Assembly (NCBI GenBank): GCA_018389105.1
Contig: JACATO010000132.1
Location: 2,802,501-2,866,500 of the forward strand
Direction: 5' to 3'
DNA length: 64,000 bases
Source of the DNA: Nautilus pompilius
Lineage: Eukaryota > Mollusca > Cephalopoda > Nautilida > Nautilidae
Shown here: positions 50,253 through 61,136 of the stretch, one piece after another
How the letters are laid out: each line of letters begins with the position of its first letter
Position numbering within the stretch: the stretch's first letter is position 1
The notes under the pieces: generated by a model
What the model saw: the letters and a program-made list of their open reading frames with translations, nothing else
Told to the model about the DNA's origin: nothing
Database searches by the model: none
Program-made: the position numbers and the translations under genes

Positions 50253-52560
50253 CAGTCACAAGGCGGGTCCCTCTTATGGCGTCGCTATGCACCAGTAGGA
50301 TGTGTACACGCGACAAACTTGTGTAGGAGACTTGACATTTTTGTTTTGGACATTTAAAGGATGTAAACAGGATCAGAATATGTTTTACCTTTTCCGGTGA
50401 GGGCAATACTTCCCAAACATCCATACGATTTTTTTTTCCACGAAACATAAACAGTCCATTATTGTGTTTTTAAAGAATTATCATCCGCTGTCTGAAATAA
50501 AGTCTTGTTTGGTGCACGTAAAAATAAATCGTATTTAAATGTACCTGACATACGTGCGCAAGGTAGGGGCGAGTAATATTTGCCTATTTAAGTGTGAAGC
50601 GTCCTCCGCCCAGAGACGGTGGCAGCTGGGTTCAGCGACTCCCATCGCAAGGTCAACCCACTGCGCGAGACCGCCTGGCGAGAAACTGCGATACCAGCTT
50701 CTGTAAACGACAATTTTTTTTTTTTAAGGCGACAGAGATCTACTGAACTTCGTTGAAGTCCACGACGTCATTACGAAAAAGACAGATGGTATTTTCTCTG
50801 AAACAGCTGGCCAGAGGCTGTTGGTCGTCATCCGCGAGTTGCCCGCACCGGTTCGATGAAGATGGAGACAAAAGGCATTCACAAACCTCAGTTATTCCGC
50901 TAGAGAAAACCGCCCGTTTTCGCGAGGTACTGACACCTGAAGGGACGTGCGACACGGTTGCAACATCAGAGTGATGATTCTCCATCGAAAACGATCGACT
51001 CTGTTACTGCTTGTGGTCTCATTCTCGTCGCACGTGTCATCACCTAATGCCCTAAATATTCGATATAAGTTTTAGCCCCCCCCCAGCTAATGATCAAGAA
51101 ATCTTTTATCTACATTTTCGCACGCGCAGGATCTTGTCTTCGAAACGATAACAAAATAATTAAATGACGGGTTCGTTTCGAGTTTTGATTGATTGCTTTA
51201 AAAAAACCGTACTTCCGTTAAAGACGACTTCATGGAAATAAATATTTTTCGTTTCGAAACTGAAAGCAAAAAAAAAATTCGATTAAAATAATAAAATTCT
51301 ACGTTTAACTGTTATTTAAGTTATTCTGCTGTTCATTTATTTGATCTTATTTTTCAGAGAAAACAGTCATGAATTGTTGGTTTTAATTACTTCACAAGCG
51401 GCCTTTGCTTTACTCTCATCTAGCTCAACGATCACCGTGGCCAGAAATATTTCATTATCCTCAGTTTGGTCGATAAAGCGAATTAAACCCTCTTAATTTG
51501 CATAATAAATCCACGTTACCTTTATTGTAGTGCACGCTCTTTATAGTTTTCCGCCTGCTTTGATGAAAAATTGACCAAATTGCGAAATGTGACGAGTTTA
51601 AATCTGACACGAAAATACGCGATTTCCGGGAAGACCTTAAAAATCATGACGACAAGAGGGGCTCGGTTAAAAGGGGCCGTGAGCGCGGTTTGAAGACAAA
51701 TTTTGTTATGGTTATTTTTCTAAAAGTTCTACTGTATCGCTGAACACCTTCCAATGTTTTCTTATTAAATCAAACCATTCTTTTGAAAAAATGCGAAAAA
51801 CATGCATGCGTAAAACTGGCTTAAAGACAGGTCTCTGAAAAACAGAGATTGTACCAGTTATTAGTATGTCATTGGTTAGTCTTACCGTTAGTGTATTTGA
51901 TTGGTGGTGTAACCGTTAGTGTATTTTCATTGTTTGTGTAGCTGTAAGTGTATTTTCATTGATTTTCCCAGTCAACAGTGTGCTTCTATAATAATAATTT
52001 TTTGTACATCTTTAAAATACATTTCAAGAACATCGTTAAATTTATTTTAATTTTAGAATATCTTTCAGTTGTGTAACCAAGAAGCACAGACATGTTGTTT
52101 GTTCTGTATAGAGAAAGTCAGGGTGAAATAAGCCCCAAATTCGTATGTTTACGAAACTTGGTAAAAACGAAAAAGAAAAAAATTTCTAAATTAGTTTATA
52201 TCTGAATTCATGTAAATTTTTTTAAAAAAAAGAACTTTTTGACTGGACAAAATGTACCTTGTTTGAGCAGTTAATTCACTACACCGCCAGCAAACAGGGT
52301 AGACGTACACCGACCTGCGACCAGACGACACCGGCACGGACTTCGAGCTCGCGCTTATGATGACAACACAGTAATTCAACTATTTTTTTTAAAAAAATCA
52401 CATATTTTGGTTCATAACTTTTGGTTTTCAGTGGAAGTTATTTTTATCCCATTTGTACGTAGTTATGAGGCCACAGTTAAGGGATACCTTTACTTATAGT
52501 TATCTACAACTTCGTCCAAAATAGGAATACTAGATGCGTGAAATAGCTATTGCAGATTTT
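50253..52560. other. Gene-free stretch upstream of the chitin-binding gene
   Basis: Contains GC-rich islands near 50600-50700, 50820-50960 and 52280-52370, with short open frames on both strands. None has a recognisable domain. Confidence 0.4.
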
Positions 52561-52572
52561 TATTAACTTTTC

Positions 52573-52573
52573 C

Positions 52574-52619
<46 letters not shown>

Positions 52620-52620
52620 T
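52573..52620. repeat. (ATT)n microsatellite
   Basis: About 15 uninterrupted trinucleotides. The poly-Asn frame on the minus strand is a by-product. Confidence 0.9.
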
Positions 52621-53463
52621 TCATGTAGTATAAATATAATCATGTAATTCGGAAGGGCTGGCGAGAGAACCTGCAATCTTTCAGACAAACAAATCAAAAA
52701 TTTTTTTACAGTTGATGCCACATCCTTGCAACCAGAGATTCGCCATATTGTCAAGAAAAGTTCTCAACACAATAAAAGTAAGAAAAATAAAGATCAGTGT
52801 TTTTCAGCAAATCATTTAAATTGATAGGATGTTCATATGTTGGTTTTATTGTAAAGACCTTTGCTCGCGTCAAACCCGCGGATTTGTGAACCTCTCTCTC
52901 TCTCTCTCTACTATTAATATTTCATTTATTTACTTGCAAAAGCTCATTAACTGGAAAGACAACAACCAAAAAAAGGATCTAAAATAATGAGCACAGGAAC
53001 TAATTCTTACTGCACTGGCATTACGGGGTTTCCTGATATTTACCGGACAACCCCACTCTACACATGGCGTATGAACAGTTCTGTTATGAATAAATCCTTT
53101 GCCCAACAACTTTTACACTCTCGATTACTCTGTTTAACATTTTCTTTTAGTACTACATCGATACTTTTGAAAACAACTAGACAAAGTATCAGTCGAGTTC
53201 GTAGTTATACGAGAGTTGAAATCCAGCAAGAGTTTGGCTTGCTAAGACTTCCGAAAGGTTTGGACACAGCTCGTATCTCCAGCGATCAGCAGCGTCTGTG
53301 TTCAGCCCAGTCACTTTTCAGAGTGAGTGAGATAAATCTGTGCATCTTGTGTAACATAATTCGATTTTACGGGAATATTGTAAAGATGTTTTTATTTGTT
53401 GAATGATTCCACAGAATAGAATAAATGTCTTCAGAGTTTTACATCGCGTAAAAATTGTACGAA
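52621..53463. other. Stretch with an unassigned 139-codon frame
   Basis: A frame at 52987-53406 (ATG start) is longer than most here but has no recognisable domain, signal peptide or splice signal. A (CT)n run lies near 52892-52908. I do not call a gene. Confidence 0.25.
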
Positions 53464-53667
53464 ATGGTGACATATCAGCCATTGCCAACCAAAATCATGT
53501 CACGTTCCCCATTGAGAGGTCTTATCATGTATCGATTTTCCAACAAAAGGGTAAAAATGAGGAGCGATTTCTCTTCCCGTTCAGTCACGCAATTTGACAA
53601 ATGTGCTCCTAAAAGTCCATTTCCAAAAGGAAAGTGCTGTGACCAAAATTGTTGTGGATGCAGTTAA
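53464..53667 (+). CDS. Small frame with cysteine-rich tail, unrecognised
   Basis: The ATG at 53464 opens 67 residues, MVTYQPLPTKIMSRSPLRG and onward, ending FDKCAPKSPFPKGKCCDQNC, then CGCS and TAA. The last 24 residues hold seven Cys while the rest has none, and the protein is basic. There is no signal peptide. I do not recognise a family. It may be chance or one exon of a larger gene. Confidence 0.2.
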   Translation: MVTYQPLPTKIMSRSPLRGLIMYRFSNKRVKMRSDFSSRSVTQFDKCAPKSPFPKGKCCDQNCCGCS

Positions 53668-54922
53668 ATTCTGCTTTCGAGAGGAGATGGCTCATATTAA
53701 ATTCCTTAAAATTATGTGGCATTTGGTAAAGTATAATTAATTGGGAAAATATTCTAAAATTGTTTTATAAAACAAAACTCGAGAGTCTGGAGGGGATGGT
53801 CACTGCAGAGTTTGTGTGTAGTAGATTCTCTGTTACACGTTAATACTGAAGTGTGAGTTGTCGAATTGCTGTGAATTCCTAGAACTCCATCACTCGCAAG
53901 AAACTATTTTTGATTAAAAAAGAGTAATGAAAACATTTCAAAACAAATGTAAATAAATATACAATAAAGCGTTTTTTTTTAATTAAGATATACTACGACA
54001 ATTTCCGATGAAGACCTATTTTTACGCCATATCATATGAACGTCACGTTTCATAAAAGATCATGATATCTGATCTTATGAAGAATATATTTTTCTTCAAA
54101 AAAATTGTTGGGCCAAACATTTTAATGAAAAAAGATGAATTTTGAAAAATAAAATTATGAAATTGATTTTCTTAAGTTCTTACAACTTGTAAGATTGAAC
54201 GCGCTACCATATTAAAAAATAATAATAATAACTAATACAGTGGTGTCGGGACTTTTTCCCCTGTCTTTAAATTTCTTTTTCAAATCAATGGTTAAAAAAT
54301 TGCCACCAAAGTTAAAAGTGTCGTTGCCTCCCTAATGTTTGACATAAACTCTGCCGAGAACGCAGGGTCACTTTATATCCTTTACTCTAATTCAGAAGAG
54401 TATGAAAACCACTGGATATAGGAAGTATGTAAATCCCATCTTAGAAAGTACTGAAACTGTAATGCTATAAACAAACTGCCAATTGATTATCTTTAACATA
54501 CTTTAAGTGGGGGTGGAGAATAAGAACCCTTTTAAAATATAGTTAGAACATTAAAGGTGCGATTTCTTTGTAAAAGAATATTTTAGTAAATACAGAGCTT
54601 GCGTTTCATCGGTGGTGTAAGCAAGACAGTAAAAAAACAAACTTTAAAGACAACTGAAATTTTCGGATGTAATGTAAATACATACCAATTGTCAAGAATA
54701 AAAGAAATGAAAAGGGAAAAAGACCGCAATCAGACTGACTGGGTATATTTTATAATGCATGTATAGTAAGTATGCAAATTAATGACAGTCTAAGTTGAAA
54801 AAAAAATTGATAAACAAAATAACTAAAGAAGAATGGCCATTTTACACAGATTTGAGGTGTCTAATAAAAAAAAGATTCCGTAATTTTTTTACTTTCAATT
54901 CTTAAAAGACCTGGAAAAAATC
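53668..54922. other. AT-rich gene-free stretch
   Basis: Nothing supported. Confidence 0.4.
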
Positions 54923-55441
54923 ATGAAATTATCTACTTTAACTCTGTGTCTAGTTGCCGTCTTGTGCGGCTTTGTGGCTATTGTAGACGGAAAGTCCTCT
55001 ATCTGTAAAGAGTTAAGACGAGGGGCGCTTTTTGCCTTTGGCCTGCCTGTCTGGCTGGAAAGGTTAGGCACGTCGAGACCGATTTTCGTATTTGACGTGT
55101 TGAGGCCTTTTTCCAAGATTGTTTTTAGGCTGGGGAAGCGATCACTCCCAACTAGAAGCTTCGGCTTCAACCAATATGGGTCGCTTACGCGGCCCTCACG
55201 CTGGTCGCTTCTGCGGCCAGTTACACGAGGTGCTTTGGCGCCTCAGGACGGCCTTCAGGAGATTGTTCCACACACGGCTTCGGCCTACTCCACTCCCGTC
55301 TCCTCGGAGATAAACACACATACACGAACTTTATACCTGCACCCGCACGCATGCACCACACAAAGAGAGAGAAGAAAAAAAGTAGGATCGAACCATCACG
55401 TCCAGACAGAGACAAACCACCAATGTATTCGGACATATTGA
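54923..55441 (+). CDS. Signal-peptide exon running into a dispersed repeat
   Basis: The ATG at 54923 opens MKLSTLTLCLVAVLCGFVAI, then VDGKSSICKELRRG. This has a textbook signal peptide: a basic start, a hydrophobic core of about 17 residues and cleavage likely after VDG. It indicates the first exon of a secreted protein. The frame stays open for 172 codons to 55441, but from about 55075 it reads through the hairpin repeat that also occurs at 61564. So the natural exon may instead end earlier, for example at the donor-like T|GTAAAG near 55001. I do not recognise the mature protein. A tiny exon-like island follows at 55480-55510. Confidence 0.45.
   Translation: MKLSTLTLCLVAVLCGFVAIVDGKSSICKELRRGALFAFGLPVWLERLGTSRPIFVFDVLRPFSKIVFRLGKRSLPTRSFGFNQYGSLTRPSRWSLLRPVTRGALAPQDGLQEIVPHTASAYSTPVSSEINTHTRTLYLHPHACTTQRERRKKVGSNHHVQTETNHQCIRTY
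55075..55385 (+). repeat. Dispersed hairpin repeat, copy 1
   Basis: Shares with 61564-61805 the opening GACCGRTTTTCG, then TGACGTG-TGAGGCC, CCAAGATTG, GGCTGGGGAAG, and the closing CTCGGAGATA plus CA-rich and A-rich tails. The interior is a string of hairpins. GAAGC-TTCG-GCTTC is at 55155-55168, GGGTCGC-TTAC-GCGGCCC at 55178-55195, and CTGGTCGC-TTCT-GCGGCCAG at 55201-55220. GAGGTGC-TTTG-GCGCCTC is at 55227-55244 and GGC-TTCG-GCC at 55276-55285. The longer stems each keep one G-T pair, which pairs as RNA but not as DNA. The family is unknown to me. Confidence 0.75.
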
Positions 55442-56390
55442 AACTAGGGTTGATGGTTGTTTTTTTTTTTTTTTCTAGAAAGATTGGGTATCCGTGATAT
55501 CTGCAGACAGGTAAATAAATGTTAGTTTTACTGGTTTATTGACTAATGGTCTTTTTTTTCTTCTTCTTTCAAGAAAAATTTAGTTCTTATTCTTTATACA
55601 TCATTTTTTGTAAAATTTGTTCTCATCATAACTTCCACAAAGAAATAATTTGTATTATAAATTGCTAATAGCAGATGGCTATCCTTTAAAAATTGCTAAA
55701 AAAGCGATACTAACTGTTTTGATCACAATTCTTTTAATTCAATCAGACAGAATTATTGTTTCCAAAAGGTTAGTTTTTTTTTTTTAATCTATATTGTTCA
55801 GTTGAAGAAACATCTTGTCAGATTAACATCAAGATTATTCCCTTAAATATTACTGAGGGTTTCCCTTAAATCTAACGTCAAATTGGGACGGTACTTTCCA
55901 TTTAAAGAACAAATTTCTACGTTGGATTGGGTCAGTAGTTTACTCATTGAATGTCAGGATGTAGTTCCGAATAGGTCCGTCTCTTATTTATGTCAACATA
56001 AGGATTCTGCCTTTAACTTTATGGCAATAACCGAACACAGATTTGAGCCAGATCCTGCTTGGATTCCAAGTTTAAAATTATGGAATCTTTTTTTATTAGA
56101 TATTTCAGACCTGTATGAACGGCCTTTCTTCTTCTGTCCCTTTGCTTATCAATTCTGTTTATCTCCCTTTAACTACTTGCAGAAGATACTTCGATTGAAG
56201 TTAAGCAGTGTTGGCAAATGGAGTATTCCCCAACTTTAAGGGAAAATAGGTTATCGTAAATTTTGATTTAGAATATTTTAACAATAATATTTTAAAATAT
56301 GGTTAATTTCCCAGAGAGGTTTCTTTTTCTTTCTTTCTTTATAAACACTAAAATTCTACGAAATAAAAGTTGCAATTCGGGCTAATAAAT
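55442..56390. other. Gene-free stretch
   Basis: Holds a T-tract acceptor, 30 bases and a GTAAAT donor at about 55480-55512 (possible micro-exon). A 119-codon frame at 55883-56239 lacks an ATG and recognisable domains. Confidence 0.3.
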
Positions 56391-56394
56391 ATTT

Positions 56395-56670
56395 CGAATA
56401 TGGCGGCGGGAACGCGATAACTAATTTGTCATGCGGGTTTGCGTTCGAGTAGGACGAGCAAGTGGAACCTTAGTCGCTTTGGTAAGCTCTCTTTTTTAAA
56501 GAAAAAATCTGTCCTGTAGTAAGTGAGGATAGCGGAATCAGCTCCTATTGTTATGCCGCTTAGAAACAGCACGAGTAATACTGAGTAGTAGTAGTAGTAT
56601 TGGCGTAGCAAGCTCGTCCGCTCCGCTCCGGTCCGAGTCCTGCCACCCGTAGCAAGTCCCTCCCCACCTT
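56395..56670. promoter_or_regulatory. CpG-rich, promoter-like island
   Basis: AATATGGCGGCGGGAACGCG at 56397 resembles the YY1-type element (ATGGCGGC) found at many animal gene starts. It is followed by CpG-rich sequence and a splice-donor-like TTTG|GTAAGC near 56480. GC-rich tracts (GTCCGCTCCGCTCCGGTCCG) follow near 56620. It could be a non-coding first exon, but no gene is identified. Confidence 0.35.
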
Positions 56671-57649
56671 TTTTAATACTTTGGCTGAAGCTAAAACAAA
56701 CTCGTAAATTTTTTGTGGAAAGTATGTGGTACAGAAAAAAAGTGGACCGAAAACTCTTCTTGCATCAAGTTACGACGAGGCAGAAATGGGGGGGGGGGAC
56801 AATTTCGTTTTCTAGTTGAAGAGTTGATCTGAAATTAAATTTACTTATTTTTAACCTTTTCTTCGAATAACTACACAATTGTTAGTGCTCTGTATTGTTT
56901 ATTAAAATGAAATCCATCGAAATTGAATAATTTATATATTCCAATGGAGGGGGGACTTGGTAATTTCTAGGCGATTATTTTATTTTATTTTAGTAAACGG
57001 GATTTCTTTTAAAAAAAACTTGGAATTTGCGAGTTCTAAACTACTATTTTTTTGAAAAAAGTAAAACTGTTTTTAATTATGTAATTCTTAGTAATTTTTC
57101 TGTTTCCAGACGGGAAATTAGAAATATATATATGGCTCTAAAAATGTTCTTTGATTCGAAAATGAACTTGCAAAGTCTCATTAAAATGAAGAATTTTTTT
57201 CTTGGTTACGTATTTTTTGGAAATTGTTTATCAACTAACTGCACAATTTAGTGGAGTTCTTTTGTAGATAGTTTTGTATACCATGGTATGAGGGTACATG
57301 AAAAGAGGAAACTTAAGTAGTAAAGTTGTAGTAAGATATGAACAATGTTAGTCATCAAGAACGTTGGACATGAAGGTTCAAAGATTGTATAAGCCAACTT
57401 TAAACAAGCTTTAACTTGTAAACAACTAATGTAAAGTGAACTTGTAACAGTCATTATGCAGTCACACAAACACATTGAAAAGTCATTAAAAAGGAAAAAA
57501 ATTCATCAAACAAAAGAAAAGGAACCAACAAAACGTCTGCCATCATCTTTGTTATTTGTTTACATTCTCTAAGCCTATCACATACGCCTGCCAAGATGTC
57601 AATTTTTGTCTTAGTAGTGTTTTCTTTTTCTTTTTTTTAAAATCTATGT
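56671..57649. other. AT-rich gene-free stretch
   Basis: A poly-G run lies near 56790. Nothing else is supported. Confidence 0.4.
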
Positions 57650-57995
57650 GTGTTTAGTGAAAATTTCAGGCCTACCAGGTCTGGAAAAGCAGCCAAAGTG
57701 ACCAAGAAAGTCATTAATATTGGTGTTAAAATGCAAGTGATACAAAGGGTTGAGGCAGATGAGCATCAGGCAGAGGTGGGTTGGTCACTTGGCTTAGCTT
57801 CCTCTAATGCCTATAGGATATTGTGTGATGCCCTAGAGATTGTTGCTGAAAATGATCCTGATATGGAGCAAAGCACAAGAGTGAAGAGAATTGTTGAACT
57901 GTTTTGCCCCCTATGAGATGCTTTACAACAAGAAGCGGAAGTCTAGAAAACCAACCCTTGATGCCTTCTCTGTGAAGAAATGTGAAGCTTTGTAG
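57650..57995 (+). pseudogene. Tigger/pogo (TIGD1-like) transposase remnant, internally deleted
   Basis: VKMQVIQRVEADEHQAEVGW followed by SLGLASSNAYRIL matches the CENP-B-type N-terminal helix-turn-helix of Tigger transposases. Right after it, with one frame change, come EQSTRVKRIVE and then PYEMLYNKKRKSRKPTLDAF before a TAG at 57993. This resembles the very C-terminus of the same proteins. The central DDE domain (about 300 residues) is missing. So it is a deletion derivative. Confidence 0.65.
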
Positions 57996-58380
57996 AAGGA
58001 TGGATCATGGCCTGGTCCATCTTTCCAGCAATAGTTTCTCCTCATCTCCCACCACTGTCAGGAAAGAGTTGTAGGTTTACAGTCAGAGCATGGCATTGGT
58101 GGTAAACAACATGGCAAGCTCCAACAAAATTAACTGGTGAGTTTAGTTTCATGTAATTTATGTTAACAATGTTTTCATTTTATCTATAAAACACCATAAT
58201 AAAATCTGCAGAGCCATTATTGTTACCCAAGGAAGCTCTTCTATAGCATTTATAGAGTAATAATTGACACTGTCAAAAACACATCTCCATTACCTCTTAA
58301 TTGATTTAATCACTTAAGGAGAAAAATGAGGTGTTAAAATATCATTTTATCGCAAACGTTCACAAAATTTAGTCTTTTTT
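57996..58380. other. Spacer between two transposon remnants
   Basis: No coding signal. Confidence 0.4.
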
Positions 58381-58384
58381 TAAA

Positions 58385-59374
58385 ATGGAGTATGACCTCT
58401 GTTTTTGCTATGACATCAAAGGCCTATTTCATTTTTTTGAATTGGAACATTATACTTCTGAATGGCGCCTTTTTATTGATGCCTCAAAGTACAGTGTGAA
58501 GGCTGTATTACTGCATAATGGGAATCAATTACCATCTGTTCCTGTTGCGCATTCCGTGGTACTAAGAGAAACACAACAATCTCAAGGATATTCTAAATGC
58601 TCTTCAGTACAATAAACATCAGTCAGTAATTTGTGCAGATCTAAAAGTTATTGCAATGTTAGCTGGACTACAAACTGGATATACAAAGTTTTGCTGTTTT
58701 TTGTGCCTTTGGGATTCACAGGCAAAAGACAGCCACTACAAAGTCAAAGACTGGCCTAAATGCAAGGAATTAACAGTGGGGCTCAAGAATATTGCCAATT
58801 CCCCACTTGTGCCATCAAATAAGATTCTTCTGCCACCCCTTCACATTAAATTAGGAGTTATAAAGCAGTTTGTGAAGGCACTTGATAAAGACTGTGAGGC
58901 AATTAACTTTCTAAAGGCAAAATTTCCAAAACTTAGCACTGCCAAAATTACAGAAGGCATATTTGTTGGACCACAGGTACGGCAGTTAAATGATCAAAGC
59001 TTTGAAAACATTCTGACCCCTGTCCAAAAAAGCAGCATGGTACTCTTTTTGAAATGTTGTCAGTGGCTTTCTTTGGAAACATAAAGCTTCAAATTTTGAA
59101 TTCCTGGTCAAAGATCTAATTAAAAACTTTGAAAAACTTGGCTGTAATATGTCACTTAAGCTTCATTTTCTCAATTCTCATCTAGACTTTTTCCCTGACA
59201 ATATGTCTGATGTATCTGATGAACACAGAGAGATTTCATCAGGAAATTAGTGATATGGAAGCACGGTATAAAGGAAAGCCTTCGCCAGCATTACTTGCTG
59301 ACTACTGTTGGTGTCTAGTGCGTGATACCAAGTTTGTCTCCCATAAAAGATCCTGCATCGCCAAACACTTTTAA
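58385..59374 (+). pseudogene. Transposon-associated protein family remnant
   Basis: Over three frames the + strand reads YDLCFCYDIKGL, then EWRLFIDASKYSVKAVLLHN, GNQLPSVPVAHSVVL and FCCFLCLWDSQAKDSHY. It continues ILLPPLHIKLGVIKQFVKAL, EGIFVGPQVRQL, NFEKLGCNMSLKLHFLNSHL, DFFPDNMSDVSDEH and MEARYKGKPSPALLADYCW, ending at TAA 59372-59374. From memory this block order belongs to an uncharacterised protein family found in many invertebrate genomes in variable, multi-copy form, which suggests a mobile element. I cannot name its superfamily. Frame changes near 58580 and 59040 and near 59240 make this copy defective. Confidence 0.6.
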
Positions 59375-60589
59375 AGTTTAACCTACTACACTTTTTAACC
59401 ATTGCCTCTGTCTTGATTGTCTAAAAAACAATAAAAATGTAATTTTGTATCAATTGAATAATAAATCATATAATTTTTGTATCATTTTATGATCAAATTG
59501 TATAAAAAGTCTTTTCATTTTTTTTCCATTTCATTTCATTTCTTTTTTTTAGCTTAAATCTAAATTTAAAAAAAAAAAAACACGTTGAATCCAAAAAATA
59601 ATGCCGAATTCAAATTTGGCACCCAAAAAAAAAATAAAATACACATTTAACATTCTATGTAAAAGAAAATTCATCAAATTTTGTTGGACAGTGTAATTTG
59701 CTTTTATCAAATCAGGATCTTACCCAAATTTACTGGACATTTCTTTGGTAATGTCAAATAAACCTATTCTGCAATCCTGAGACTTAGCACTACTACATAG
59801 GATTCCTGCACTTTGGACAGGACAAAGATGCTGCAAAAAGTTTGTGGGAATTTTCATCCTTTTCGGGCATTGGCTTTCTGCATCCATGTTAGTTTCAAAT
59901 CTTATAACTAGTAATTTCTTCTAGTGACTCAGATGTACAACTTGTCCCAGCAGCCATAATTTGGTTGGTATTTTTCTTTGGAAAATGAATTAAGGGTGTT
60001 GTCAGTTGTCTTTTTATACAGAACACTTGCTATGTAAAATCATTAGCATGTGGATGACATACATCTAAGAGAAAGTTAGTGACAATATCATATTTTTATG
60101 CATATCTATTACATTTCATGTTTATACCAGTTTTACCTATTCACTTTTTTTGGTTGTTAGGAGTGTTATTGTCAGTTTAGGTTACTTATCTTTAAAGTTG
60201 AGTGTTATGGTTGGTTACACATTTCTTTTAAATAAGAGTGAGGGTTAAATACAAACGAAAAATTAGGATTTAGAGCTACTTTAGGGTTGAAGGTAGTGGT
60301 TGGTTGCATATAAGAAGGGGTAAGGGTTATGTACATAATATGGAAAAAATTGTTTACATACTCGATAGATTTAGTGGGGAATCTTCAAAAATAGAGACTA
60401 CTCCAATATGGGTCTTTGTAACTAGTAGTCATTTTTTAATACTTCAGCTAGCTATATTCTGGAAAGAGCTGTTCAATAAAATGACTTGTGTATTGACCAA
60501 AATTAATTTAATCCCTTCACAAAAATTAAATAAAAGCAAATAGAAAACAAGAATAAAATCTCTCACTTTGGAAAGTAGTTCCTGTAATC
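59375..60589. other. AT-rich gene-free stretch
   Basis: No supported feature. Confidence 0.4.
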
Positions 60590-61136
60590 CAGTGGTTCTT
60601 AACCAGGGGTCCATGGAAGGCTTCAGGGGGTCTGTGAACCGAGAGCGTAAAATTGACTTTTTCTTCATGCCATCTTGTTACTTTAAAATTCTTTTTAAAA
60701 ATTCAGTTTTATGTCAAATTATGCCAATAAGGCACTGTTTCATTCCAAACAAGTGTAGAATGATACTGTATATGGCCAAATAACATACAACCATCATCAA
60801 CAGTTGTGTCTCAAATATTTCTCATTGATAGGAGTAAACAGAAACGTAGCCTGCTAGTATGGATACTTGGCTTTGCTTGCATCGTGTCATGGTATTTTAA
60901 GGCAAAAATTTAGTTATTTCCAGTGGTAACTTAGTTTCAAAGCTTTTCGTTCCAAACTAGTTAATATAATATTGTTAGTACTTCTGGACAGTGGTGTAGC
61001 CAGGAATTTGTTTGGGGAGGGCATAGCCCTTTATTCCTTACTTAAAGGGGGGGTGGGACCCTTTTGGGGAGGGTGTCTGTGGCTCTCATCAAATTTTCAA
61101 AGGTCTCCATGACCCAAAAAAGGTTAAGAATCACTG
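60590..61136. mobile_element. hAT-type non-autonomous element
   Basis: The left end CAGTGGTTCTTAACC and the reverse complement of the right end (CAGTGATTCTTAACC) match at 14 of 15 positions. These are Charlie-like hAT termini. The flanks CTGTAATC (60582-60589) and CTCTAATT (61137-61144) agree at 6 of 8 bases, consistent with an aged 8-bp duplication. The 547-bp interior has no transposase. A second transposon-end phrase, CAGTGGTGTAGCCAGG, lies inside at 60989 and may mark a nested element. Confidence 0.7.

Noticed and set aside
52191..52379. GC-rich island with open frames on both strands, for example TYTDLRPDDTGTDFELALMM before a TAA
   Set aside because: Looks exon-like, but the acceptor is weak and no homologue is recognised; too short to support.
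55480..55512. 30-base island between a T-tract acceptor and a GTAAAT donor
   Set aside because: Could be a micro-exon of the signal-peptide gene, but nothing confirms the frame.
56165..56225. 5S rRNA-like phrase GAAGTTAAGCA
   Set aside because: Only 11 bases match; the rest of the 5S gene and its internal control regions are absent.
56429..56611. Minus-strand frame resembling a signal peptide (QYYYYYSVLLVLFLSG)
   Set aside because: It has no ATG, and the Tyr run comes from a TAG/TAC microsatellite.
60170..60330. Degenerate AGGGTTA words suggesting an interstitial telomere repeat
   Set aside because: Irregular spacing and too few copies.
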